Origin: a virus
Reading direction: 5' to 3' (one strand)
Length of the DNA: 44,790 bases
IMG/VR virus record: IMGVR_UViG_3300047440_000261
Span: 1 to 44,790 of that record
Notes under the pieces: generated by a model
What the model saw: only the letters and a program-made list of their open reading frames with translations
Database searches by the model: none
What the model was told of the DNA's origin: nothing
Shown here: piece after piece, positions 32,506 through 39,404 of the stretch
Layout of the letters: each line of letters begins with the position of its first letter
How positions within the stretch are numbered: the first letter of the stretch is position 1
Translations under genes and position numbers: made by a program

Positions 32506-32894
32506 AAGCCTTCTTGTTTTATTACCCAGTCATAGTACTTCTTGATTGTCTTGTATATATACTCCACAAAATAAGCTTCATGCTCATCATTGGTGACATC
32601 ATTTTTCACACCATGGGTCTGGAAGATTTTGTTTTTAACATGAACTGCCTCATGTACTATAATTGTATCATCTATAATCCCATATATATTCTTAGGATTA
32701 AGTACCACAACTACAGAGCGCTTTTTAAGAGTATCTTCTGGTTTAAGCAAGAAATTATGCCTAAATACAGTAGCATACCAGTCTTTCTCTTTACCCTTAA
32801 ACTCTTTGTTTATGGCTTTAACATCATCTGAGATAACAATATCTAACCAGATATCATTATATACTTCTACTCTATCTCTTTGTCTGTAAAACAT
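32502..32894 (-). CDS. Putative zinc metallopeptidase-like protein
   Basis: 130 residues. Contains TIIVHEAVHVKNKIF (an HExxH zinc site, about residues 79-93) and further on NDEHEAYFVEYIYKTI, in which the Glu of 'HEAYF' may be the third zinc ligand. This is the minigluzincin layout. A family of phage proteins with the same 'VHE-VH ... EA-A' core exists, with no proven target. The start follows two small membrane peptides and its stop overlaps a membrane gene, but the protein itself has no signal peptide. Confidence 0.72.
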   Translation of the reverse strand: MFYRQRDRVEVYNDIWLDIVISDDVKAINKEFKGKEKDWYATVFRHNFLLKPEDTLKKRSVVVVLNPKNIYGIIDDTIIVHEAVHVKNKIFQTHGVKNDVTNDEHEAYFVEYIYKTIKKYYDWVIKQEGL

Positions 32895-32896
32895 AG

Positions 32897-32989
32897 TTAT
32901 GAAGTATAATAATCATCAACATCCTCATCCTGAAATTTTTCATATAGCCAAGCTATAAATAGGCAAATAATCATAAGTGGTAATTTCAT
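32897..32989 (-). CDS. 30-residue membrane peptide with acidic tail
   Basis: Reads MKLPLMIICLFIAWLYEKF, then a short acidic tail (QDEDVDDYYTS). One membrane segment (about 3-16). It lies two bases before the metallopeptidase-like gene. Two other peptides of the same build are at 33001 and 38229. Confidence 0.6.
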   Translation of the reverse strand: MKLPLMIICLFIAWLYEKFQDEDVDDYYTS

Positions 32990-33000
32990 AGTTTTAAGTT

Positions 33001-33120
33001 TTAGTCAAAGTAAAAATCGTCTTCATCATCTTCATCTTCAAATGTTTCAAGCATCTGTTCTATTAAATATACTATATATCCAATAGCAATGAAGGTTATA
33101 ATTGTATTAGGATTAAACAT
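33001..33120 (-). CDS. 39-residue membrane peptide with acidic tail
   Basis: Reads MFNPNTIITFIAIGYIVYLI, then an Asp/Glu-only stretch (EDEDDEDD) and FYFD. One membrane segment (about 5-21). The gap to the next small gene is 11 bases. The unbroken acidic tail on the cytoplasmic side suggests binding to a basic partner or mimicry of nucleic acid. Confidence 0.62.
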   Translation of the reverse strand: MFNPNTIITFIAIGYIVYLIEQMLETFEDEDDEDDFYFD

Positions 33121-33123
33121 ATT

Positions 33124-33354
33124 TTAAGTTTTAGGTTCATCATCAGATTCCCATAACACTAAACGTAGTGTAGCCCACCCTATATTCTTAACAATCTTGC
33201 TTTCTCCAGTTCTTATAAGATTGATTCCTAATTTAAGTAATTTCCACTTACGTTGAAACCAATCTGTGAATCTAAAGTATGCTACATAGACCTCCAGGAG
33301 AAGAAATCCTATTCCTATTAGTATAAGGAACCATATAAAAGGATCATTTGTCAT
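33124..33354 (-). CDS. Small membrane-anchored protein
   Basis: 76 residues. One membrane segment FIWFLILIGIGFLLLEVYVAYF (about 6-27), then a basic region (WFQRKWKLLKLGINLI) and an acidic end (WESDDEPKT). It starts in an ATGA overlap with the gene upstream. No motif. Confidence 0.72.
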   Translation of the reverse strand: MTNDPFIWFLILIGIGFLLLEVYVAYFRFTDWFQRKWKLLKLGINLIRTGESKIVKNIGWATLRLVLWESDDEPKT

Positions 33355-33722
33355 TGTTTTATAAGTTTAAGTCCTTGTAATAATCCTTCCTCTAAAGCTT
33401 TTTCAAAAGTTTTGTAATGAAATCCAGCAGAAGCTCCATTATAATGCCCTTCTTCCATACTGTAAGCTTGTTGTCTCCAACCTGATGTTAAGTGTAAAGG
33501 AGATACATTAACATGTATATTATGAATCTCTCTTAACCAACGTTGTAATAATCCCTGTGTTGGTCTTGTACAACAATTAATCCACTGTGAGTTTCTTGAG
33601 CCAATCTTACCTCTTCCTCCAAAGGATTCTTCATCACATCCAAAATGATGATAACAAATCTCATTGAACCCTTTTTCTTTAGCCAGCTTAGCTACCTCTA
33701 ATTCTACTAATTGTTCTTCCAT
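33351..33722 (-). CDS. Conserved-type phage protein (PTQxLLQRWLRE group)
   Basis: 123 residues. The segment TRPTQGLLQRWLREIHNIHV is the hallmark of a small phage/prophage protein group found in many Bacteroidota genomes, of unknown function. The start MEEQLVELEVAKLAKEKGF is also typical. There are several Cys and His residues (CYHHFGCDEE; NCC) but no clear metal site. The ATG follows a TTTAAACACACACAT leader. Confidence 0.78.
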   Translation of the reverse strand: MEEQLVELEVAKLAKEKGFNEICYHHFGCDEESFGGRGKIGSRNSQWINCCTRPTQGLLQRWLREIHNIHVNVSPLHLTSGWRQQAYSMEEGHYNGASAGFHYKTFEKALEEGLLQGLKLIKQ

Positions 33723-33738
33723 ATGTGTGTGTTTAAAT

Positions 33739-33766
33739 GAAAAAGCCCTCCTATCTCTAAGAGGGC
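33739..33766 (-). terminator. Rho-independent terminator after outer-membrane-like gene
   Basis: Stem GCCCTC/GAGGGC with a 10-base loop followed by TTTTTC on the minus strand, 21 bases after the stop at 33788. It closes the secreted-protein cassette. Confidence 0.88.
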
Positions 33767-33787
33767 CAGGAATTAAAATTAACTAAT

Positions 33788-34375
33788 CTACTTGTATGAA
33801 ACACCAATTGCAAAAGTGGTAGTTTCAGGGTTGAACTTAATCTTAGGTATAAAGAACCATCTATTATACTTAATTACTTTCTGTAATCCAGCATCAATAT
33901 AAAGTGTTCTATACTCTGTGAAGTCTTCCTTATTCATTGTTATAATGTGCTGGTAACTAGATATACCAGAGAGTAAATACCATCCTTTATAAATCTCTAT
34001 CCCTGCATTTATAGAAACTGCTCTTACCTTATGCTTAAAAGTTTGTGTTTGAGTGCTTTCTCCTTCAGGATTAACTGATTCTGTTGTACAATTACAGCTT
34101 TCTACAGGAGGGGGAGATCCAGGACTAACAAAAGTATAGACCATATCCTTAGAAATCATTTCAGAATGTTCAAACCCAATTAATGCTCTATTAGCATATA
34201 CTCTCTGATTTTTACTTTGTCTCTCAGCTTGAAATAAATCTAAATATAGATTTCCTCCCACTAAAGCACTAAACTTTAGATTACTGTCCTTGGCTTCCAC
34301 TCCTCCTGTGTAAAGCTCTAGAATTTGTCCATAAGAAAACAGAGGAAACAATATTAAGATTATTAGCTTTTTCAT
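33788..34375 (-). CDS. Secreted, beta-rich outer-membrane-like protein
   Basis: 195 residues. Signal peptide MKKLIILILFPLFSYGQ, with cleavage after YG-Q as is usual in Bacteroidota. The mature part has alternating strands with aromatic ends (FSALVGGNLYLDLF; AGIEIYKGWYLLSGIS; FFIPKIKFNPETTTFAIGVSY), which suggests a small outer-membrane barrel. The last residues FAIGVSYK look like a barrel C-terminal strand. It probably acts in the host envelope; exclusion of other phages or a change of surface are possible. It is last in a cassette and is followed by a terminator. Confidence 0.72.
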   Translation of the reverse strand: MKKLIILILFPLFSYGQILELYTGGVEAKDSNLKFSALVGGNLYLDLFQAERQSKNQRVYANRALIGFEHSEMISKDMVYTFVSPGSPPPVESCNCTTESVNPEGESTQTQTFKHKVRAVSINAGIEIYKGWYLLSGISSYQHIITMNKEDFTEYRTLYIDAGLQKVIKYNRWFFIPKIKFNPETTTFAIGVSYK

Positions 34376-34385
34376 TTTTAGTTTT

Positions 34386-34778
34386 TTAAAATTCTTCTAC
34401 TCCACCAACACCTATAACAGACCATGGAATATCTCCTTCATTTTGTACTACTCTCATAAAATGAACGTATATATTACCTGACTTCTTGTCTTTAGTAAAT
34501 ACAAAATTCTGGCTTTCTGACCATATACCTCCAGCATTTTGCCAAGCATATGTGGTTGTTGTACCATGTAACATAGTCTGATTAACAGATGTTTCTTCAA
34601 TAGTCTTGTTAACATCTACCATTCTTACATAATTATTACTATTTACATAGAAATAATACCAATAGGTTTTATCACTATCAGTTGTAATTTTTGCTTTGTA
34701 ATATGTTGAAGGTTTTAGTGCTTGTGCAAAGCCTTGTATGCCTATGGCCAATAAAATTATTAGGATTAACTTTCTCAT
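34386..34778 (-). CDS. Secreted unknown protein
   Basis: 130 residues from MRKLILIILLAIGIQGFAQ, a Sec signal peptide ending FAQ. The mature part is beta-rich and aromatic (YWYYFYVNSNNYVRMVDV; WSESQNFVFTKD), and may be a small beta-sandwich. I chose the ATG at 34778, one base after the previous stop; the longer frame at 34814 would add a charged extension before the signal. Partner unknown. Confidence 0.7.
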   Translation of the reverse strand: MRKLILIILLAIGIQGFAQALKPSTYYKAKITTDSDKTYWYYFYVNSNNYVRMVDVNKTIEETSVNQTMLHGTTTTYAWQNAGGIWSESQNFVFTKDKKSGNIYVHFMRVVQNEGDIPWSVIGVGGVEEF

Positions 34779-34779
34779 T

Positions 34780-35076
34780 TCATTTAATTTTTTCTTTGTT
34801 AATAACTGATACATTTCCTTTAATTCGGATAGTGTATCTTATATGTACTGTAGGATATTCGATTATCCAAATTTTTACTCCTGTAGGAGACTCAAATGTC
34901 TGTTTAATAACTTTTTTGAATCTACCTTTTTCACTATCTGCATAATCTCCATAGAGAACTCTGCCTTGAACAGTCCAGCATACTTTTTCTGGAAACAAAG
35001 TTGCATGTTCAAACTTAGCTTGGCCAAACATAAACCCACTAATCAATAGTAGGATTATAAAGAATAACTTTTTCAT
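34780..35076 (-). CDS. Secreted unknown protein
   Basis: 98 residues from MKKLFFIILLLISGFMFGQ, a signal peptide with a FGQ end. The mature part has one Cys (VCWTVQGRVLYGDYAD) and beta strands (VKIWIIEYPTVHIRYTIRIKG), with a Lys-rich end. A longer frame from 35151 would cross a terminator, so I reject it. A -7 box TACATTTG lies 22 bases upstream. Function unknown. Confidence 0.72.
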   Translation of the reverse strand: MKKLFFIILLLISGFMFGQAKFEHATLFPEKVCWTVQGRVLYGDYADSEKGRFKKVIKQTFESPTGVKIWIIEYPTVHIRYTIRIKGNVSVINKEKIK

Positions 35077-35098
35077 AATAAGCATTTTAAGTGTTATA

Positions 35099-35106
35099 CA
35101 AATGTA
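35099..35106 (-). promoter_or_regulatory. -7 box (TACATTTG) of secreted-protein genes
   Basis: Exact TAnnTTTG, 22 bases before the ATG at 35076, directly after the terminator at 35106-35136. Together they imply a separate message for the secreted-protein genes. The -33 region would fall inside the terminator stem. Confidence 0.55.
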
Positions 35107-35136
35107 TAAAAAAAGACCCTGATTTCTCAGGGTCTT
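35106..35136 (-). terminator. Rho-independent terminator after the lipoprotein gene
   Basis: Ten-bp stem AAGACCCTGA/TCAGGGTCTT with a four-base loop, followed by a run of T on the minus strand, 24 bases past the stop at 35160. This is a textbook terminator. Confidence 0.92.
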
Positions 35137-35159
35137 AATTAATATAATCAATTTAATTA

Positions 35160-36191
35160 TTAGTTAGCACAGTCATTCGCACCACCATTTCCAGGATTTT
35201 CATCTTGGTTAGCGTTATAGAATGAGTTTGGCCCTCTGTGCCATCCACATCTGTTGAAACCTTGACGATTGTAACCTTCTCTATCTCTACCATTACAGTC
35301 ATATCCTTCTACATCTAAAGGACATGGAGCTTCTTCGATTGTTGGAAAAGTAATTGTAATACCTCCATTTTCAATGTTTTCATGAACATCAAGGTTAGTT
35401 ACAGTATACTCACAAGAAATTGATTTAGCTTTTTGAACAGTAATAGATTTAGTAATAGTTTTCAACACAGGTTTGTTAATACCAGCTTCAGAGATTAGAA
35501 TCTCAAAGTTAACAACTGCACCATCAACAGCATCTTCATTACTCCACTCAAATGCAATATGTCTTCCTGAAGTTGTAGGTGTAACAACAGCAACTGGAGA
35601 TGACCAAGCACCTGAATTGATTTGATATCTAACAGAAATTGTATAGTTATCAGCTTCTGGAGCGGCAACTCCAAATAATGCTAATACTCTACCATTGTTA
35701 GTTCCCATAATCAAAGGAATTGGTGCATTAGTACCTGCAATAATAGTTCTAAGTGGGTTATTCGTAGATGCAGTAACAATATATGGTACATGCGCTTTTT
35801 GAATAACTAAATCAGTAGCAGAAGTACGTACTAATGAAAGTCTTTTGTTAGCTGCAGCACTTGTACTAGTAGCAGAGAACGTATTGTCTCCTAAAGCTAC
35901 ATTGTCCAAAGTTAATGCAGGTGCAAGAGCATTAAGTACACCTGTAAAATCAAATGTTTCTGAAGCTACAAATGGTAATGGAATGGCAGTACTAATAGCC
36001 TTAATAGTCAAGTTTTCCACATAATATGGAATGTTGCCTCGATCAATTGTTCTGGCTGTTGAAGGCGCTTGAGCAACGTTAAAGGCTACTGCTGTTTTTT
36101 GTACTGCTGAAGCATCAGCAGCATTGTTGTCATCTTTCGTGCATGAGAATGTGAGGACTACAATAGCCAAAAGTCCTAATAATCTTTTCAT
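35160..36191 (-). CDS. Lipoprotein with beta-sandwich body and Gly-Asp pentad tail
   Basis: 343 residues. Signal MKRLLGLLAIVVLTFSC with a lipobox, so it should be lipidated at the Cys (residue 17) and held in the host envelope. The body is Thr/Ser/Ala-rich with Ig-like strand pattern (NYTISVRYQINSGAWSSPVA; VVNFEILISEAGIN). Near residues 296-320 are five Gly-led pentads (GYDCN, GRDRE, GYNRQ, GFNRC, GWHRG), then a Gly/Asn-rich end. The body resembles virion or surface adhesion domains. It has its own promoter (36289) and terminator. Its place next to three secreted proteins suggests a host-surface role, such as receptor masking. Confidence 0.75.
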   Translation of the reverse strand: MKRLLGLLAIVVLTFSCTKDDNNAADASAVQKTAVAFNVAQAPSTARTIDRGNIPYYVENLTIKAISTAIPLPFVASETFDFTGVLNALAPALTLDNVALGDNTFSATSTSAAANKRLSLVRTSATDLVIQKAHVPYIVTASTNNPLRTIIAGTNAPIPLIMGTNNGRVLALFGVAAPEADNYTISVRYQINSGAWSSPVAVVTPTTSGRHIAFEWSNEDAVDGAVVNFEILISEAGINKPVLKTITKSITVQKAKSISCEYTVTNLDVHENIENGGITITFPTIEEAPCPLDVEGYDCNGRDREGYNRQGFNRCGWHRGPNSFYNANQDENPGNGGANDCAN

Positions 36192-36288
36192 AATAATTGA
36201 TTTTTTGTTTGTCTGAGTACTCTAAGTCCAGTTTTCCTCGTACCTGGTTCCTCTCCCTGTGGAGACCCCTATCAGATTTTCAAGACCG

Positions 36289-36296
36289 CAAAGGTA
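36289..36296 (-). promoter_or_regulatory. -7 box (TACCTTTG) of the lipoprotein gene
   Basis: Exact TAnnTTTG at 36296-36289. It would start transcription near 36282 and give a 90-base leader with hairpins, such as TCTCC/GGAGA (about 36266-36253) and CCAG/CTGG. There is no good TTTG at -33. The leader is unusually structured for this genome. Confidence 0.55.
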
Positions 36297-36299
36297 TGA

Positions 36300-36974
36300 A
36301 AATTTAGCTCATATCGTAAAATTATGTTAATTTTTTAGCGCCCTCAAATGTAGGGCCAAGCTGAGAACTCATTTGTGTTGAATAGGTTCCGTGCCCTATC
36401 ACGATCCATACGGTATCATTCCTTTCTCAAGTGGAACAACACATCCAACATTACTGCTGGTATCTTTATGTAATTTCACCATCCCTACACATTTTCTTCA
36501 GACTATTGTTCAATCTGCTTCAGCGGTGACCAGCAAGGAATTACAAAGGGTCAATGTTTAGCCTGTCGAGAGTTTTTCATTGCCACTCACAAGTGTTCCC
36601 TGTTCCTCAGAGACCAATCCAAGTCTAGTTTATAGTCATATCTTGCGAGGACTAACTGCCCAGCCATTTCTAAGTGGCCTACTTTTTGTTTGCAAGCAGT
36701 GACACAGATTGATTTATTCCTATATCTGACTAGTAGCTTACAAGAGTTTACACTATCTTAGCATAGCTAGGGGTTGATAGGACTCAGTCCTGGGGTACCA
36801 CCCGTGTTTAATACCTTCTCTCATTCAGTGAGCAGTTTAAAAGTGAGCAGGGTCCTATCTGTAAAGTGCTAAATTTTACAGAAGAGATGTAAGCGTTTAA
36901 TCCAAATTCATGGCAGATAGCACCTACTGACTACGCTAATCAGACCCCTCTTGTCAGGCTTACTCACTTTTTTC
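36300..36974 (-). ncRNA. Gene-free, GC-richer region, candidate large structured RNA
   Basis: About 675 bases with no frame longer than 60 codons on either strand, clearly richer in G and C than the flanks. On the minus strand I can fold AGGAC/GTCCT (36790-36778), TCTGTAAA/TTTACAGA (36881-36857), GCCA/TGGC (36678-36663), ATAGG/CCTAT (36399-36382) and GCCCT/AGGGC (36356-36340). Longer-range complements are AAAAGTGAG (36970-36962) with CTCACTTTT (36846-36838), and TGCTGGT with ACCAGCA (36534 and 36462). The orientation is inferred from its neighbours. Candidates are a large ornate RNA of the GOLLD/ROOL kind, known from phages, or a class not yet described. Confidence 0.65.
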
Positions 36975-37214
36975 TTAAATATCTCCTAGTTCACATTCTT
37001 TAGGTCTAATATATCCTGTAGCCTTTAGAAACTCACGTATTCCCTCAACAATCTCCATATCATTGGCAGCTAATCTACCATGAATAAAGACATCACCATT
37101 AGGCATGAATTTGAGCATTTCTTTACCTTGAGCTCCATTCATCTGTAATATACTTGATGGGATATGTCCACTAACAGATAAAGATTTTCCTGGATATGAT
37201 TCTGCCTCTTCCAT
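36975..37214 (-). CDS. Conserved-type small phage protein
   Basis: 79 residues, starts MEEAESYPGKSLSVSGH. The segment FMPNGDVFIHGRLAANDMEIVEGIREFL matches small phage proteins with a 'F-P-GDI-V-GK---ND-E-V-G-R-FL' core, function unknown. Its stop lies at the edge of the structured region, and its start overlaps the basic protein gene in a TAATG junction. Confidence 0.78.
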   Translation of the reverse strand: MEEAESYPGKSLSVSGHIPSSILQMNGAQGKEMLKFMPNGDVFIHGRLAANDMEIVEGIREFLKATGYIRPKECELGDI

Positions 37215-37393
37215 TACGATGGATCATTAAGGTGTAACTGAGACACAAACTGACTGTTTCTGACAGCTTTGTGTTTTCTTACTTTTTTACTAAACCTACC
37301 ACCAGAGACATTTCTCACATCTAAATCTGGTTTCAATCCTCTTCCACCTACTGTGAAATACACTTTGCGCTTACCTTTTGCATCATTTGCCAT
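37214..37393 (-). CDS. Small basic protein, possible RNA/DNA binder
   Basis: 59 residues: MANDAKGKRKVYFTVGG at the start and GGRFSKKVRKHKAVRNSQ in the middle. Net charge is strongly positive. No other frame of this stretch is open. It overlaps both neighbours by 1-11 bases. A nucleic-acid-binding role is suggested by composition only. Confidence 0.7.
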   Translation of the reverse strand: MANDAKGKRKVYFTVGGRGLKPDLDVRNVSGGRFSKKVRKHKAVRNSQFVSQLHLNDPS

Positions 37394-37787
37394 ATTCTAA
37401 AGTTGTTAAAGTTAATGATTCTATTAATGATTCCAACCTCTCATAGGTTGTAACATGCCAAGCTATTGGTTGATGTAATTCTTCACATACAATTGTATGC
37501 TCATCAGCTCTTTTCTGGTCTTCTTCAGTCCATTCCTCTTTTTCCCAAAGATCTGGTGGTATAGAAGATATTGTTTCTTCTGGTGAATAAATGGAAACTA
37601 TACCACTATTTGGATTACTATCTGGATAGTGAGGATTAAGTACTACTCTAATATCGAAATGATACTGACCATATTTAGTTACAGGTTTTGTAAGGCTATA
37701 AATAGGACTTCCTACAATATCTGTTTCTTCTAATTCTACAAACCCATGAGTCAGTAAAATTTCTGGAGTTAATCTAGTTTTTATCAT
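37383..37787 (-). CDS. Unknown protein, crAss-like type
   Basis: 134 residues, starts MIKTRLTPEILLTHGF. The parts LNPHYPDSNPNSGIVSIYSP and IAWHVTTYERLESLIESLTL resemble small crAss-like early proteins that carry the 'LTPEIL---GF' start. Function unknown. It overlaps the next and the previous genes. Confidence 0.7.
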   Translation of the reverse strand: MIKTRLTPEILLTHGFVELEETDIVGSPIYSLTKPVTKYGQYHFDIRVVLNPHYPDSNPNSGIVSIYSPEETISSIPPDLWEKEEWTEEDQKRADEHTIVCEELHQPIAWHVTTYERLESLIESLTLTTLEYGK

Positions 37788-38232
37788 TTTCTATTTCTTC
37801 AAATTCAATATCCTCAATAGTTGGCTTATAGCCATAATGGTCAGCTATCTTTTTCAAGATATAGTCCTTATTGTCCAGGAGGCTCTCATCAAATGATAGC
37901 TCCATGTGATCAAAGAATTGATCATCTATCACCCAAATCCATGTCTTAATACATAGGAATCCTTTGATAATACTAACAGTATCTTCAGTTCCTACAATCT
38001 TATGCATTTCAGGAAAGAACTTCATTAACTGTTCCTTAGGGTCTATATCTTCAATCCATAACTCATCTTCAGGAAGAGAACCTTTCTCAGCTTCTTCTAC
38101 ATAACCTGGATCCAAGAATGGTTTAGCCATTTTAAATGGTAATAGGGTCATTAATACTGTTCTTTGTGCATTAAAAAAGTCTCTTGATGCTGGAGAGAGA
38201 TATCTTTCTAAAATCTGTTCGGGTGTTTTCAT
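37774..38232 (-). CDS. Unknown acidic protein
   Basis: 152 residues starting MKTPEQILERYLSPASRDF. Helical, with an acidic middle (ELWIEDIDPKEQLMKFF) and tail (IEDIEFEEIENDKN). No recognised motif. The start is in an ATGA overlap with the membrane peptide upstream and the end overlaps the next gene by 14 bases. Confidence 0.72.
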   Translation of the reverse strand: MKTPEQILERYLSPASRDFFNAQRTVLMTLLPFKMAKPFLDPGYVEEAEKGSLPEDELWIEDIDPKEQLMKFFPEMHKIVGTEDTVSIIKGFLCIKTWIWVIDDQFFDHMELSFDESLLDNKDYILKKIADHYGYKPTIEDIEFEEIENDKN

Positions 38233-38384
38233 AAATGGTAATATGGTTTATTTTCATCATCTTCTTCATCATCATCGATATCAGAAGGATCGTTGTTTGT
38301 GTTTAATAAATAAGAAACGTAAATAGTGAAAGCTACTACAGCCAGTACTACAATCCAAAGGTAATCTTCTATTAAATTAGTCAT
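38229..38384 (-). CDS. 51-residue membrane peptide with acidic tail
   Basis: Reads MTNLIEDYLWIVVLAVVAF and TIYVSYLLN, then DPSDIDDDEEDDENKPYY. One membrane segment (about 8-27) and a near-pure Asp/Glu stretch. It overlaps neighbours at both ends. It has the same build as the peptides at 32897 and 33001. Confidence 0.65.
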   Translation of the reverse strand: MTNLIEDYLWIVVLAVVAFTIYVSYLLNTNNDPSDIDDDEEDDENKPYYHL

Positions 38385-38622
38385 TGTGTCTTTCTTTTTT
38401 TGCTAAATTAAACAATTCTTCAAAAGTAATATTACCAAGACATCTGTCCAACAGTTCTAGAGTACCATCTAAGTGAAGATAATACCAGCCTCCTTGTGAT
38501 TTCAGTAGACAGTTCCTAATGCCATTAGCACAACAGAAAGAAGTTAACTTTCTTGTTGAGCTAATACCATCAGAGGGTTTAATTGTTATTCTAGTATTAT
38601 AAACCCATAGTTTTGTTTCCAC
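38377..38622 (-). CDS. Small Cys-containing unknown protein
   Basis: 81 residues, starts METKLWVYNTRITIKP. Four Cys residues (FCCANGIRNCLLKS; LDRCLGN) and a beta-alpha pattern. No metal motif is clear. It touches both neighbours (38622 junction). Confidence 0.7.
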   Translation of the reverse strand: METKLWVYNTRITIKPSDGISSTRKLTSFCCANGIRNCLLKSQGGWYYLHLDGTLELLDRCLGNITFEELFNLAKKERHND

Positions 38623-39005
38623 TATTCATCTAATAATGCAAGCTCTTTTTCAAGCTCTTCAATAGATTTCTCTTCTTGAGCACTACGCAATTTCTTCTCA
38701 ATTAACTCTTTCAATTGAGCACGTTTCTCAGATCTCTCTTTGGCAAGTTTCTTCTTACTAACTTCAGCCATTTTAACAGTGATAACATGAAGTATCACAT
38801 CAAATCTAAGGTTTTCAATAGTATTTTCCTTAGATCTAGTAGTAATAAAGCTTTCCTCATCTGCAGCTTTAAGCTGTCTATTGATTCCTTTAGCAATATT
38901 GTCCAGATCTTCCAAGGATAAATCCCATAAATCCTCTACATTCATTGTTCCTTTAGGAACTGAAAATCTTAGCTTCTTTCTTGAAGCTTCTTCAAATATA
39001 TTCAT
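38622..39005 (-). CDS. Helical protein with charged coiled-coil end
   Basis: 127 residues, starts MNIFEEASRKKLRFSVP. N-terminal segment KGTMNVEDLWDLSLEDLDNIAKGI, then a long charged helix in the second half (KLAKERSEKRAQLKELIEKK). This kind of short N-terminal 'LWDLSLEDLD' domain with a coiled coil is common in phage early proteins, function unknown. Confidence 0.75.
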   Translation of the reverse strand: MNIFEEASRKKLRFSVPKGTMNVEDLWDLSLEDLDNIAKGINRQLKAADEESFITTRSKENTIENLRFDVILHVITVKMAEVSKKKLAKERSEKRAQLKELIEKKLRSAQEEKSIEELEKELALLDE

Positions 39006-39021
39006 AATGTTTAGTATTAAA

Positions 39022-39246
39022 TTAATCTCTCCAACCTTTGTTTAAATCCCTACAATCAGTCATTGCTGATGTAAAATCTTCATAGTGATCCCATTCACCA
39101 CCACAATTGTACACTACCCTAACAGAAGACACTGTAAATTCAGGAATCACCTTAACAATTCCATTCTCCCATCTATCCTCCTTTAGGTAATGAGAAGGCT
39201 GGTAATGAACATGATCACCAACCTTCAAATCTTCCTTTCTCAACAT
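39022..39246 (-). CDS. Small SH3-like phage protein
   Basis: 74 residues, starts MLRKEDLKVGDHVHYQPSH. The part ENGIVKVI and VVYNCGGEWDHYEDFTSA matches a widespread small phage protein with a 'GDHVHY-P ... ENGIVK ... VVYNCGGDW ... GW' core, probably an SH3-like barrel, of unknown function. Its start forms a TAATG junction with the zinc-ribbon gene. Confidence 0.78.
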   Translation of the reverse strand: MLRKEDLKVGDHVHYQPSHYLKEDRWENGIVKVIPEFTVSSVRVVYNCGGEWDHYEDFTSAMTDCRDLNKGWRD

Positions 39247-39383
39247 TAGTACGACCCAAAGTTATCCCAATCACAATCATTACACCAGGCAGCCATATTA
39301 TCACCATCTAAGTTACTGCTACCACAATTAGGACAACCTCCACCACTTCCAAATAATTTCTTGAAAAATCTTATTATTTTCAT
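39246..39383 (-). CDS. 45-residue zinc-ribbon peptide
   Basis: Reads MKIIRFFKKLFGSGGGCPNC then AAWCNDCDWDNFGSY: two CxxC pairs (about residues 17-20 and 34-37), a minimal zinc ribbon, with an amphipathic basic N-terminus. The TAATG junction with the next gene supports translation. The homing endonuclease gene ends 21 bases upstream. Confidence 0.7.
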   Translation of the reverse strand: MKIIRFFKKLFGSGGGCPNCGSSNLDGDNMAAWCNDCDWDNFGSY

Positions 39384-39404
39384 AAACTGTAATTTTAAAT
39401 TGTT

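Noticed and set aside
36300-36974. tmRNA, RNase P RNA, tRNA array or a second group I intron in the gene-free region
   Set aside because: No tag ORF or TΨC arm, no RNase P conserved blocks, no paired P3/P4/P7 set with splice-site logic. A GACTAT...ATAGTC pair at 36636 and 36503 exists but lacks the rest of a group I core.
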